A stretch of DNA of 16,483 bases from Chloroflexota bacterium. GTDB lineage: Bacteria; Chloroflexota; Anaerolineae; Aggregatilineales; Phototrophicaceae. The notes under the pieces were generated by a model that worked only from the letters and a program-made list of their open reading frames with translations, had not been told where the DNA came from and searched no databases. The number at the start of each line of letters is the position of its first letter. Within the stretch, counting starts at the first letter, position 1. The stretch is taken from the NCBI GenBank assembly GCA_026706395.1, contig JAPOYU010000027.1, forward strand, positions 1-16,483. The letters run 5' to 3'. Of this stretch, positions 1 through 7,662 are shown one piece after another. The position numbers were made by a program, and so were the translations under genes.

Positions 1-1490
1 TTGATCTCTGGGCGCAGCTGCCATCCGTCTTGCCGGAGATCGGCCTGACCGCGCTGGCGATCATCGTCCTCTTCGCCGATATCTACGGGTCGCCAGCCGC
101 GCGCCGCAACGTGGTCTATATCGCCGCTGTGGGGATGGCGTTTCTGGCGCTCGCGCCGTTGATCTGGCTGCCCGATCCCAACCTGTACGAAAACGGAACG
201 CTGCTCTGGGGCGGCATGGTCAATTACGATCCGCTCTCGCAGATCTTCAAAGTGATGCTTTTGCTCGCTGGAGCGGTCACCTGCTTGATGGCGGCGGGCG
301 ACAAAGGCGTCGGCGATAAAGGCGAGTTCTATCTCATCGTCATCATCGCCACGCTTGGCGGTGTTATGATGTCGAGCGCCAGCGACCTGATTCTGGTTTT
401 TGTCGCGCTTGAGACGCTCTCGATTCCACTATATATGCTCGCGAGCTTCCGCCGCGGCGACACCCGCTCGGCGGAAAGCGGTATGAAGTACTTCCTGTAT
501 GGCGCTTTCGCTTCGGCGATCATGCTCTTCGGCTTCAGCTTGCTTTATGGCTTCACCGGCACGACCAACCTCAGCGGCATCGCCGATGCTATGTATAGCG
601 GCCTCGGCGACAACGTGGTCGCAGTCATGACTGCGCTGGTGATGGTCGTGGTCGGCTTCGGCTTCAAGATCAGCGCCGTGCCTTTCCACTTTTGGACGCC
701 CGATGTCTACGAAGGCGCGCCCACGCCGGTGACGGCTTTCGTCAGCGTTACCAGCAAGGCGGCCAGTTTCGCGCTGCTGGTGAGATTCCTCACCGCGGCG
801 TTCCCGGTCGATCTCGTCATCGGTGGCGTTATCATCCAGGATTTCTGGGTCAATCTGCTGATCGTGGTGTCCATCGTCAGCATGACATTGGGCAATGTGG
901 TCGCGCTGCGCCAGAGCAACATCAAGCGCCTGCTGGCTTATTCGTCTATCGCGCAAGCCGGGTACACGCTCATCGGCGTTGCCGCGCTGCAAGGCGTGGA
1001 CGACGGCCTCGCGGTAGCCTCAGTCTCCTTCTACATGTTCATGTACATCTTCACCAACTTGCTTATCTTCGGCGGCGTGATTCTTTTCATCGCGGCGACC
1101 GATACCGAAGAGATCAGCGACATGGCCGGGTTGAACCGCCGCAGCCCCTGGCTGGCCCTGTTTATCACCATTGGTTTGCTTTCATTGGGCGGGATTCCGC
1201 CAGCGGCCGGCTTCTTCGGCAAATTCTTCCTGTTCCAGGCAGCGGTGAACTCGAACCTGGTCGGTCTGGCGTTGATTGCGGTTACCAACGCCATCATTGC
1301 CCTCTATTACTATCTGGTCGTCATCAAGGTCATGTACGTCGATTCAAGTCCAGACGACGATGTTCCGATCGTGATTCCGCGGACTTATGCCTGGTCGCTG
1401 GGCATTACGGCGCTTGTCGTTATTCTGCTGGGCACGATTGCTGTCACGCCGGTGTACAATTGGGCGGCCATGGGCGCGAGTGGTTTATAA
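1..1490 (+). CDS. nuoN: NADH-quinone oxidoreductase subunit N (NuoN), 5'-truncated
   Basis: Antiporter-like membrane subunit of respiratory complex I, taking part in proton translocation coupled to quinone reduction. The reading frame is open from the first full codon at base 3, reading DLWAQLPSVLPEIGL, which fits the usual NuoN N-terminus, so the true start lies just outside the window; a TTG at 30 is probably internal. Numbered from that TTG, the residues expected of a proton-pumping subunit are present: Glu128 in FVALETLSIPLY, Lys213 in KISAVPFHFWTPDVYEGAP, Lys243 in TSKAASF, and Lys398 in GFFGKFFLF. About 14 hydrophobic segments follow one another to the end. It is normally the last gene of the nuo operon, and here the ATP synthase F0 genes start about 80 bp later. 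Family assignment is secure; only the start is missing. Confidence 0.95.
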   Translation, partial: DLWAQLPSVLPEIGLTALAIIVLFADIYGSPAARRNVVYIAAVGMAFLALAPLIWLPDPNLYENGTLLWGGMVNYDPLSQIFKVMLLLAGAVTCLMAAGDKGVGDKGEFYLIVIIATLGGVMMSSASDLILVFVALETLSIPLYMLASFRRGDTRSAESGMKYFLYGAFASAIMLFGFSLLYGFTGTTNLSGIADAMYSGLGDNVVAVMTALVMVVVGFGFKISAVPFHFWTPDVYEGAPTPVTAFVSVTSKAASFALLVRFLTAAFPVDLVIGGVIIQDFWVNLLIVVSIVSMTLGNVVALRQSNIKRLLAYSSIAQAGYTLIGVAALQGVDDGLAVASVSFYMFMYIFTNLLIFGGVILFIAATDTEEISDMAGLNRRSPWLALFITIGLLSLGGIPPAAGFFGKFFLFQAAVNSNLVGLALIAVTNAIIALYYYLVVIKVMYVDSSPDDDVPIVIPRTYAWSLGITALVVILLGTIAVTPVYNWAAMGASGL

Positions 1491-1491
1491 T
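1486..1491 (+). promoter_or_regulatory. possible -10 element (TATAAT) at the nuoN/atp junction
   Basis: A perfect TATAAT spans the nuoN stop codon. The region 17 bp upstream has no good -35 box (TTGGGC lies at about 20 bp). It could give the F0 genes their own promoter, but may be chance. Confidence 0.2.
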
Positions 1492-1571
1492 CGCTGTAGC
1501 CATGCTTTTTTGATTGTGATAAAATTCTCGAAGTCTATCCGCGGGGCGGATGGAACTGGCAATGACAAGAC

Positions 1572-1850
1572 ATGCAGGTCATGGCACGCAATAACAATCC
1601 CCTGTCAACATATGGACTTGTAGCAGGGGTGGTTGGACAAGTAGGCTGCATCGTCTTGCTTGTCATATTGGGAACACTATTGCTCGGTTTGGCATTGGAC
1701 GAAGCATTTGGGACGCGCCCGAGTTTCATCTTTGTAATGTTATTAGTCAGTGTCCCGCTGAATCTCGCGGCGCTGTACTTTTATACGCGCTTCAAAGCCA
1801 GACAGCTGCAGAGCACAACGAGGCAGAAGGAGGAAGATATAAGTGAATAG
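1572..1850 (+). CDS. small AtpZ/AtpI-type membrane protein of the ATP synthase operon
   Basis: A 92-residue protein with two membrane segments (about 14-40 and 51-72). Between them is GLALDEAFGTRPSF, matching the G-x-x-LD-x-x-F-G-T-x-P pattern of the AtpZ/AtpI-like proteins found ahead of F0 genes. Members are thought to help c-ring assembly or Mg2+ supply; the exact role is not settled. The C-terminal 20 residues are polar and charged. An in-frame TGA at 1563-1565 rules out an earlier start; the ATG at 1572 or the one at 1581 (protein starting MARNNN) could be used, and neither has a strong Shine-Dalgarno site. The stop codon lies inside atpB, an 8-bp overlap, implying translational coupling. 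I am confident it is an F0-operon accessory protein, less so of AtpZ versus AtpI. Confidence 0.8.
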   Translation: MQVMARNNNPLSTYGLVAGVVGQVGCIVLLVILGTLLLGLALDEAFGTRPSFIFVMLLVSVPLNLAALYFYTRFKARQLQSTTRQKEEDISE

Positions 1851-3255
1851 TTTCTGGAACGGGAAACGCCGTTTCGTCGCTTTACTGATGTTCCTGGCTG
1901 GTGTCTTCGTCGCGCTGCGTGTGCCGCCGGTTATCCCCTTCATCCAGTTGCCGGGCGAAAAGTTCCCTGAAGGTTACAACATTCCCTTCACGGACATTCG
2001 CATCACAAACACCTTTGTGGCAGCGGTGATTGTGTGGATCTTGCTTCTGCTGTTCGTGGCGTACATCGCGCGGCGTCGACCGAGAAATGGCAATGAGGTC
2101 CCGCCGGGCGGCTTCTATAACATGTTCGAGGCGCTCTTCGAAGGGCTGATGGGCTTCGTCGGCGGAATAGCCGGCGGCCGTCATTTCCGTCTGATCTTCA
2201 ACATGTTTATGACGATCTTCCTCGTTGTGCTGATCGCCAACTGGATGGAGTTGCTTCCCGGCGTCGACACTATTGGCTTCATCCATCCCCACGTCAAGGA
2301 AAAATTCGATGCCGACAGTGGCGAATACAAAGTGGTCACCACCGATGGCTTCGAGATCTATCAGGGTTTCCTCGGGATCTCATACGTCAACGGACAGTGT
2401 GACTGGATCAGCCCGGCCGATGAAGCGGCGGCGGATACGGCTGCGCTGGCCCAGGCTGAGGTTGCCGCCATGGCTGCCCAGCAAACACTGACGGAAGAAG
2501 CGGCTTACGCACGTTATCAGGCGAAATACGGTGATCATGGCGACGAAGGCGCGGATGACGGACATGGCGACAATGCGGGCGGTGATGACCACGCGGAAGA
2601 CGCTGGCGACACGGACGCGGTGGCTGCTGCCAGACAAGAAGCGCTGAACGCGCGCACGGCGGAAAAGCAGGCTCGCCGGGACCGCGGCTGCTACACTGGC
2701 GTAGTAACTTCCTCCTGGGAAGATGGCTACGAACCGCCTGACAAATCCGAGAAGAAGTCAATCCCGCTGCATCCGGACCCCAGCAGTGAAGAGGCGAAGC
2801 TTGTGCCCTGGGTGGTCTTGCCCTTTGTCCGCGTTGCCTCGACCGACCTGAATATGACGCTGACCCTTGGCTTGATCTCCTTCGTCATGATTCAGTACAT
2901 CGGTTTCAAGGCTTTGGGCATCGGCTATCTGACCAAGTTCTTCAACTTTGGCACGCTGTTCAAGTCGCCGCTCGGCGGTATTGATGTGGCGGTGGGCTTG
3001 CTCGAGCTGATCGGCGATTTCGCCAAGATTCTCTCGTTCAGCTTCCGTCTTTTGGGCAATATCTTCGCCGGGTCGATTGTGCTCTTCGTCATGAGCTTCT
3101 TGGTGCCGATCCTGCCTTGGCCCTTCTTCATCCTGGAGTTCTTCGTCGGCGTCATTCAGGCACTGGTATTCGCCCTGTTGACCGCGATCTTTATGAACCT
3201 GGCGACGATCAGCCATCACCACGATGATGAGCATGACCATGCCGAAGCACACTAG
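1843..3255 (+). CDS. atpB: ATP synthase F0 subunit a, with a large acidic/His-rich insert
   Basis: Membrane subunit a, which forms the two proton half-channels against the c-ring. Starts at GTG 1843, with AGGAGG at 1828-1833 and a 9-nt spacer. It has 470 residues against about 270 in E. coli. The core is intact: membrane segments near 11-30, 56-77 and 115-137 (ending NWMELLPG), then 337-356 and two C-terminal segments. The essential arginine is Arg402 in SFRLLGNIFAG, and the conserved glutamine is Gln439 in VGVIQALVFALLTAIF. Between DTIG (about residue 145) and the conserved RVASTDLNMTL (from 330) sit about 180 extra residues: an Ala/Glu-rich stretch (191-228), an Asp/Gly/His-rich stretch (230-258), a basic helix-like stretch (259-281), and two cysteines, Cys186 and Cys283. 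The tail 458-470 is also His/Asp rich. Identity is certain; the role of the insert is unknown. Confidence 0.96.
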   Translation: MNSFWNGKRRFVALLMFLAGVFVALRVPPVIPFIQLPGEKFPEGYNIPFTDIRITNTFVAAVIVWILLLLFVAYIARRRPRNGNEVPPGGFYNMFEALFEGLMGFVGGIAGGRHFRLIFNMFMTIFLVVLIANWMELLPGVDTIGFIHPHVKEKFDADSGEYKVVTTDGFEIYQGFLGISYVNGQCDWISPADEAAADTAALAQAEVAAMAAQQTLTEEAAYARYQAKYGDHGDEGADDGHGDNAGGDDHAEDAGDTDAVAAARQEALNARTAEKQARRDRGCYTGVVTSSWEDGYEPPDKSEKKSIPLHPDPSSEEAKLVPWVVLPFVRVASTDLNMTLTLGLISFVMIQYIGFKALGIGYLTKFFNFGTLFKSPLGGIDVAVGLLELIGDFAKILSFSFRLLGNIFAGSIVLFVMSFLVPILPWPFFILEFFVGVIQALVFALLTAIFMNLATISHHHDDEHDHAEAH

Positions 3256-3286
3256 ATTTGCAAGAGCATAACTGGAGGAAATGTAA

Positions 3287-3529
3287 ATGGATCCACAATC
3301 AACGATTCTGTTGGGTAAAGCGATAGGCGCGGGCCTGGCGATGATCGGCGCCGCCGGCGGTGGTATCGGCATCGGTCTTTCGGTGGGTGGCGCGGTGATG
3401 GCGATGGGGCGCAACCCCGATCATACGCCGACCATTCAGACGAACATGATCCTCGGCGTCGCCTTTGCCGAAGCGGTCGCCATTTACGCCCTGGTCGTCT
3501 CGCTGATTATCCTCTTCGTACTCAGCTAG
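3287..3529 (+). CDS. atpE: ATP synthase F0 subunit c
   Basis: An 80-residue double-helix hairpin that oligomerises into the rotating c-ring. Helix 1 holds the glycine-rich GGGIGIG packing motif (about 24-30). The polar cytoplasmic loop is GRNPD (41-45), a variant of the usual R-Q-P. Helix 2 carries the ion-binding carboxylate Glu62 in GVAFAEAVAIYALVV. The residues that mark Na+-binding rings appear absent: Ile or Leu stands where helix 1 would need Gln, and Ala follows Glu62 where Na+ rings have Ser. This suggests H+ coupling, as an inference from alignment by eye. The Shine-Dalgarno GGAGG lies at 3274-3278, 8 nt before the ATG. It sits 31 bp after atpB and 29 bp before the b-delta gene, in one operon. 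Confidence 0.97.
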   Translation: MDPQSTILLGKAIGAGLAMIGAAGGGIGIGLSVGGAVMAMGRNPDHTPTIQTNMILGVAFAEAVAIYALVVSLIILFVLS

Positions 3530-3558
3530 AGGGCGGGGGAGACGAACAGGAGGTTACT

Positions 3559-4269
3559 ATGACTGTACTCGATACATTAGGCATTAACCCCGGTTTGATG
3601 CTCATCTGGCTGATCGCCTTCATCGTGCTCTACGTTCTGTTGACACGGTTCATTTACGATCCGCTGACGAACGTGCTCAACGAACGCCGCAATCGCATCG
3701 CCAAAGGTTTGGAAGACGCGGCGGCGGCGGCCCGCGCACGGGAGAACGCCGAGGCTGAGGCGGACAAGATCTTGGCGCAAGCGCGCAGCGAAGCGCAGAA
3801 GGTTATCGACGAAGCGCGGGGACGTGGCGAAGAAGTCGCTTCATCCATCGAGCAAGACGCGCGGCAAGAAGCGGCCAGAATCCAGTACGATGCCCAAAAT
3901 GAGGCGGTCGCGATACGCAACCAGGAACTCGGCAACTTGCGCGAACAGGTGCTGAATATCTCGGTGGCGGTCGCCAGCCGCATCCTCGATGAAAGCATCA
4001 CCAAGACCAAGCAGAAAGGGCTTGTCAACAGTTTCATCGCTGATGTGCCAGAAGGCGCAAAGGACGTCGGCGGCAGCGTCGAGGTCGTCAGCGCCATGCC
4101 TTTGACCGCGGCGGAACAGAAAAAAGTTCAAGCGGAAGTCGGCGCGGACGAGGCGGAGTTCTCTGTTGACCCGTCGATTCTTGGCGGTCTGATTGTGCGC
4201 TGGTCCGGCGGCATGGTCGATGGCAGCGTCCGTTCCCAGCTGAGTCAGATGGCGCGCAGCCTGAACTGA
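3559..4269 (+). CDS. atpF: ATP synthase F0 subunit b fused to the C-terminal domain of subunit delta
   Basis: Peripheral-stalk protein of 236 residues, longer than the usual b of about 155-165. Residues 12-32 form the single membrane anchor, followed by the b signature YDPLTNVLNERRNRI. About 35-150 are a long, Ala/Glu/Arg-rich coiled coil. From about 173 the sequence changes to the delta (OSCP) C-terminal domain: VEVVSAMPLTAAEQKKV, then VDPSILGGLIVRW and DGSVRSQLSQM (about 203-231), all typical of delta. The delta N-terminal helical domain, which caps the F1 alpha subunits, is not present. An AGGAGGT Shine-Dalgarno site lies about 7 nt before the ATG at 3559. It is the last gene of the operon; a terminator follows. 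Full b-delta fusions are known in mycobacteria, but with a complete delta. Assignment as b is secure; the delta-like C-terminus rests on motif recognition. Confidence 0.9.
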   Translation: MTVLDTLGINPGLMLIWLIAFIVLYVLLTRFIYDPLTNVLNERRNRIAKGLEDAAAAARARENAEAEADKILAQARSEAQKVIDEARGRGEEVASSIEQDARQEAARIQYDAQNEAVAIRNQELGNLREQVLNISVAVASRILDESITKTKQKGLVNSFIADVPEGAKDVGGSVEVVSAMPLTAAEQKKVQAEVGADEAEFSVDPSILGGLIVRWSGGMVDGSVRSQLSQMARSLN

Positions 4270-4296
4270 ACCAAAGTACACATACTGTCTAGACCT

Positions 4297-4335
4297 CAAG
4301 CGCGTCGGTCCGCATCCGGCGCGTTTGTATTTGTC
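4297..4335 (+). terminator. probable intrinsic terminator after the F0 genes
   Basis: The arms CAAGCGCGTCGG (4297-4308) and CCGGCGCGTTTG (4316-4327) pair over 12 bp with two G-U wobbles, closing a 7-nt loop (TCCGCAT). A T-rich run (TATTTGT) follows. It starts 28 bp after the b-delta stop codon, which suggests that transcription of the F0 operon ends here. Confidence 0.7.
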
Positions 4336-4359
4336 ATGGTCGATTAAAGGTGCTTGAAT
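4331..4359 (+). promoter_or_regulatory. weak candidate promoter for the murE operon
   Basis: TTGTCA (4331-4336), 17 bp, then TTGAAT (4354-4359), preceded by TGC as in an extended -10. The -10 lacks the usual A at position 2. Placement 36 bp before the murE start and just after a terminator supports it. Confidence 0.35.
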
Positions 4360-4394
4360 TAGATAGCCATTACTGAAGCGAGTGCCAATTCGTC

Positions 4395-5948
4395 ATGACA
4401 GTCACACTTGGGCAGTTGTTTTCTGCCGTTGCCGCGGAGCAAATCCTTTCGACAAGCGGGGACCTCGCCACTGAAATACGCGCCGAAGTTGTTGAATCGA
4501 GCCAGGGCGTTCGGCCCGGCGGTCTCTTCGTCGCGCGTGCCGGGCAGAGAACCGACGGTCATAGGTTCATCTCGGAGGCCATAGCCAACGGCGCCGCTGC
4601 CGTTGTAGGCGAAATTGCTCAGCCAGATTTGCCCGTCCCCTACATTCAGGTGAAGCGCGCGCAGGATGTCTTGGGACCGCTCGCGGCCGCCTGGCACGGC
4701 TTTCCGTCGCGCAAATTGCTTGTCATCGGCGTCACCGGTACCGATGGCAAGACCACGACCTGCCATCTGCTGCACAGCATTCTCAAGCGCGCGCCGGGCA
4801 TCCGCGCCGGTTATATCAGCACGATCTCAGCCGACTTCGGCGACGAATCCGCCCCCACCGGCCTGCACGTCACGACTCCGGGCGCGCCTCGCATCCAGGC
4901 TTACCTGGGGAAAATGGTCGAGGCCGGCATCACGCATTGCATTCTGGAGATGACTAGCCACGGTTTGGCGCAAGGCCGGCTGAATGGCGTCGACATTGAT
5001 ATTGCGGTTCTGACCAACGTCATGCACGAACACCTCGATTATCATGGCAGCTGGGAGAATTACCGCGCGGCCAAGGCGATCATGTTCCACATGTTGAGTC
5101 TATCCTACCGCAAGGCAGGTACGCCCAAGACCGCGGTGGTCAATGCCGATGACCCGTCCGCCGATTTCTTCGCCGCGATACCGGCTGACCGAACCACAAC
5201 GTACAGCATCGAAAACTCTTCAGAATTTCGTGCCACCGCCATTTCTCATCGTCCCGCTGGTTCGTCTTTCCAAGTTGCCGATCAGAGAATCGGCATGAGC
5301 TTGCCGGGAGATTTCAACATCTCCAACGCCTTGGCGGCGATCAGCACGGCCAGAGAACTCGGGCTGGCTTGGGATGTAATCAAGCCGGGCATTGCAGCGG
5401 TGGAATTGATTCCGGGGCGAATGGAACCTATCGACGAAGGGCAGGACTTCATGGCGATGGTCGATTTCGCCCATACTCCAAATGCGCTCGAGAGCGCGCT
5501 CCAAGCCGGGCGTCGTATGTTGCAACCGGGTAAACGCCTGATCGCGGTTTTCGGCAGCGCCGGTCTGCGCGATGTGGAAAAGCGCCGACTCATGGCGGAA
5601 ACGGCGGCGCATTTGGCCGATATGACGATACTCACCGCCGAAGACCCGCGGACCGAATCGCTAGACGACATTCTCGCGATGATGGCGGAAGGTTGCTTGT
5701 CTCAGGGCGGTGTCGAAGGTCAGACCTTCATCGCTGTGCCAGACCGGGGCGAAGCGATTTACCAGGCCTGCCTATTGGCAGAAGCGGGTGATTTGGTGAT
5801 GGCTTGCGGCAAGGGCCATGAGCAGAGCATGTGCTTCGGCACGGTCGAGCATCCCTGGGATGACCGCGAGGCGATGCGGTCAGCCCTGCGCGGCGCCCCG
5901 CTTGCCACCCTGCCGACCGCCAGGAAGCATCAGCATGCGCCGGATTGA
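4395..5948 (+). CDS. murE: MurE-like UDP-MurNAc-dipeptide: amino acid ligase
   Basis: Cytoplasmic ATP-dependent ligase that adds the third amino acid to the peptidoglycan stem peptide. The 517 residues show the three Mur domains: an N-terminal UDP-sugar domain (1-105, GVRPGGLFVARAGQRTDGH); a central ATPase with P-loop TGTDGKTT (114-121), the TTPG substrate loop (160-163), the HEHLDYHGSWENY block and Lys227, the likely carbamylated lysine; and a C-terminal domain with IPGRMEPI (339-346), VDFAHTPNALE (356-366), GKGHEQ (472-477) and DDREAMRSAL. The motif that reads the third residue, DNPR in meso-diaminopimelate enzymes, is EDPR here (416-419), so the amino acid added may differ (Chloroflexus is known to use ornithine). 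There is no strong ribosome site before ATG 4395. The 3' end overlaps the next gene by 14 bp. Confidence 0.9.
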   Translation: MTVTLGQLFSAVAAEQILSTSGDLATEIRAEVVESSQGVRPGGLFVARAGQRTDGHRFISEAIANGAAAVVGEIAQPDLPVPYIQVKRAQDVLGPLAAAWHGFPSRKLLVIGVTGTDGKTTTCHLLHSILKRAPGIRAGYISTISADFGDESAPTGLHVTTPGAPRIQAYLGKMVEAGITHCILEMTSHGLAQGRLNGVDIDIAVLTNVMHEHLDYHGSWENYRAAKAIMFHMLSLSYRKAGTPKTAVVNADDPSADFFAAIPADRTTTYSIENSSEFRATAISHRPAGSSFQVADQRIGMSLPGDFNISNALAAISTARELGLAWDVIKPGIAAVELIPGRMEPIDEGQDFMAMVDFAHTPNALESALQAGRRMLQPGKRLIAVFGSAGLRDVEKRRLMAETAAHLADMTILTAEDPRTESLDDILAMMAEGCLSQGGVEGQTFIAVPDRGEAIYQACLLAEAGDLVMACGKGHEQSMCFGTVEHPWDDREAMRSALRGAPLATLPTARKHQHAPD

Positions 5949-7617
5949 CTGGCTGGCAATAACCGTCCTGCTGCTATTTGCCGCGGCCTTGCGCATCCTC
6001 GGCATCAGTCACGGCCAACTGGATCCGGCGTATTTTCCTTCATACGCGCCGTTCGGCATGGTGCACGAGCAAATCCCAATTCATCCGGACGAATTCTTCA
6101 GCGTCGGCGTACCAGTAAACATGGCGCTGCGGAATCGCTTGAATCCGGAAGTCTTCTATTATCCCTCGTTCATAATAAACACGAATTATGTCTTGCTTCA
6201 ACTCACGAGGGCGCTCGAGGGGCAATCCTTAGCGGATCGCGAAGGCAAGACTTTGCGAGCTTTTGCCGATTTCCCACTGTATGTATTCTCGCGGATGTAT
6301 TCTGTTTTCGGCGGGATGCTTCAAGTTGCCTGCGCGTATGCCGTTGCCAAATTGATGGCAAATCGCTATGCCGCACTATGCGCGGGCTTGCTGGTGGCCG
6401 TGTCTTACACGCTGGTGCAGCATGCGCACTATATCAAACCCGGCTCACTCGCGACCGGCTGGATGATGCTGGCCGCCTGGGCTTGCTTCGCCGCCCTATA
6501 CGCGCGCGGGCAAGGCAGGCGCAGTATTCTAGTCCTTTTTGCCGGTGTCGTTACCGGCTTGGCGGCAACTACACGCTACAATGCGCTGGCGGTTTCGCCG
6601 CTGCTCTTTTGCACGGGATTGATTCTGGTACATCGCCATCGCACAACTCTAATTGCGCGCCGCGTTGTGATCAGTTGGCTGCTAGTGCCAGTCGTATTCG
6701 TGATCGGCAGCCCGTATGTCCTGCGCGACTTTGAGCACTTTTGGCGAGATTTCACGTACGTCGCGAGCTCATATACGAATGCGGCCGACGATGGCGCCGA
6801 CTACTTTGTGGTCGATCATTCAAGTGGCCTTGCGCATCTGATATTGTACGCCGGGCTCATGCCCCTGGGCGTAGCGGCGCTAGCCATGGCCGCCTTGTCA
6901 GTGTTGGCTGCATGGAAAGAACGACCACGAGGCGACCATTTCAATCGCAATTCGCTGAGTCTTGGAGTAGCCCTGATCTGCTCCGTAATTCTGCCATACG
7001 CGTGGGTCGCTCTGCGCACGATCCGACTGCGGAGCGACACTCTGCTTCTGCTCATTTTGCCCTTTGTCGCTTTGCTTTCTGCCATTGGCGCCGATTGGCT
7101 CATGCGCCGGATCCGTTTGCCAACGCGAATTGCGATGCCTATCATGGCGCTTGCCCTGGTCGTTCAGCCGCTAGTATTTTCGGTCCAGGTGGTGAAAATG
7201 TTCAGGCAGCCCGATACGCGGAATATCATGCTGCAGTGGATTCAGGAGAACATCCCCCGCGGCTCAAGGTTTTTTCTTAATGGGCCCTATAACGTGCCAC
7301 TTGATGAGGCGATATACTCCAGCGATCAGCAGTTTCTCATTTATGCTGAAACTTTGCCCGAGGCGACCGACTACGACTATATGATCTTCTCGGACGTCTT
7401 GGCTTTCGATATCCTGCGCTCACAGGCTATAGTGCCTGCCGAAGCTGTCGAACAGCAACGCAAATACCTGCTGCTTCTCGACCAAACATATCGACGCGTC
7501 GCAGAAATCAAGCGCCCCACCTGGACAGGTTCCGAAGTAATGGTAAACATGGCGGCGCATTGGCACAACCCGACCTTGATACTCTACTGTGTCAATCCCG
7601 CGCGCTGTGAGGCGTGA
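5935..7617 (+). CDS. GT-C fold membrane glycosyltransferase (family 39 / ArnT-like)
   Basis: Integral membrane protein of 560 residues, likely transferring a sugar from a polyprenyl-phosphate carrier on the outer face of the membrane. I place the start at ATG 5935: AGGA lies at 5922-5925, and the first membrane segment (7-23) follows directly. A longer reading from 5818 would run 117 bp further back inside murE. After the first helix comes a loop with HPDE (50-53), the acidic catalytic loop typical of GT-C enzymes. About ten more hydrophobic segments run to about 420. The C-terminal 140 residues are soluble and begin with DTRNIMLQWIQENIPRGSRF, a signature of the C-terminal domain in this group. 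Donor and acceptor cannot be told from sequence. The overlap with murE and the glycosyltransferases behind it suggest a surface glycan role. Confidence 0.8.
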   Translation: MRRIDWLAITVLLLFAAALRILGISHGQLDPAYFPSYAPFGMVHEQIPIHPDEFFSVGVPVNMALRNRLNPEVFYYPSFIINTNYVLLQLTRALEGQSLADREGKTLRAFADFPLYVFSRMYSVFGGMLQVACAYAVAKLMANRYAALCAGLLVAVSYTLVQHAHYIKPGSLATGWMMLAAWACFAALYARGQGRRSILVLFAGVVTGLAATTRYNALAVSPLLFCTGLILVHRHRTTLIARRVVISWLLVPVVFVIGSPYVLRDFEHFWRDFTYVASSYTNAADDGADYFVVDHSSGLAHLILYAGLMPLGVAALAMAALSVLAAWKERPRGDHFNRNSLSLGVALICSVILPYAWVALRTIRLRSDTLLLLILPFVALLSAIGADWLMRRIRLPTRIAMPIMALALVVQPLVFSVQVVKMFRQPDTRNIMLQWIQENIPRGSRFFLNGPYNVPLDEAIYSSDQQFLIYAETLPEATDYDYMIFSDVLAFDILRSQAIVPAEAVEQQRKYLLLLDQTYRRVAEIKRPTWTGSEVMVNMAAHWHNPTLILYCVNPARCEA

Positions 7618-7662
7618 CCGCGACCCGCATGTAAAATTGTTAAACATTCCGTCCGCGCTTCT

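Noticed and set aside
692..1513. 273-residue open frame on the + strand inside nuoN
   Set aside because: It overlaps the well-supported NuoN frame completely, is rich in Arg/His/Gly as expected of a shifted frame in GC-rich DNA, and resembles no known protein.
2758..3414. 218-residue open frame on the - strand across atpB and atpE
   Set aside because: It covers two certain genes in antisense; the sequence is low-complexity and shows no domain.
3287..3529. Na+-dependent c-ring
   Set aside because: The helix 1 Gln and the Ser after the key Glu that mark Na+ rings are not present, so H+ is more likely.
5818..5934. Longer N-terminus for the GT-C glycosyltransferase
   Set aside because: The extra 39 residues lie inside murE, are Arg/Pro/Ser rich, and precede the natural start MRRIDWLAITVLLLF, which has its own AGGA site.
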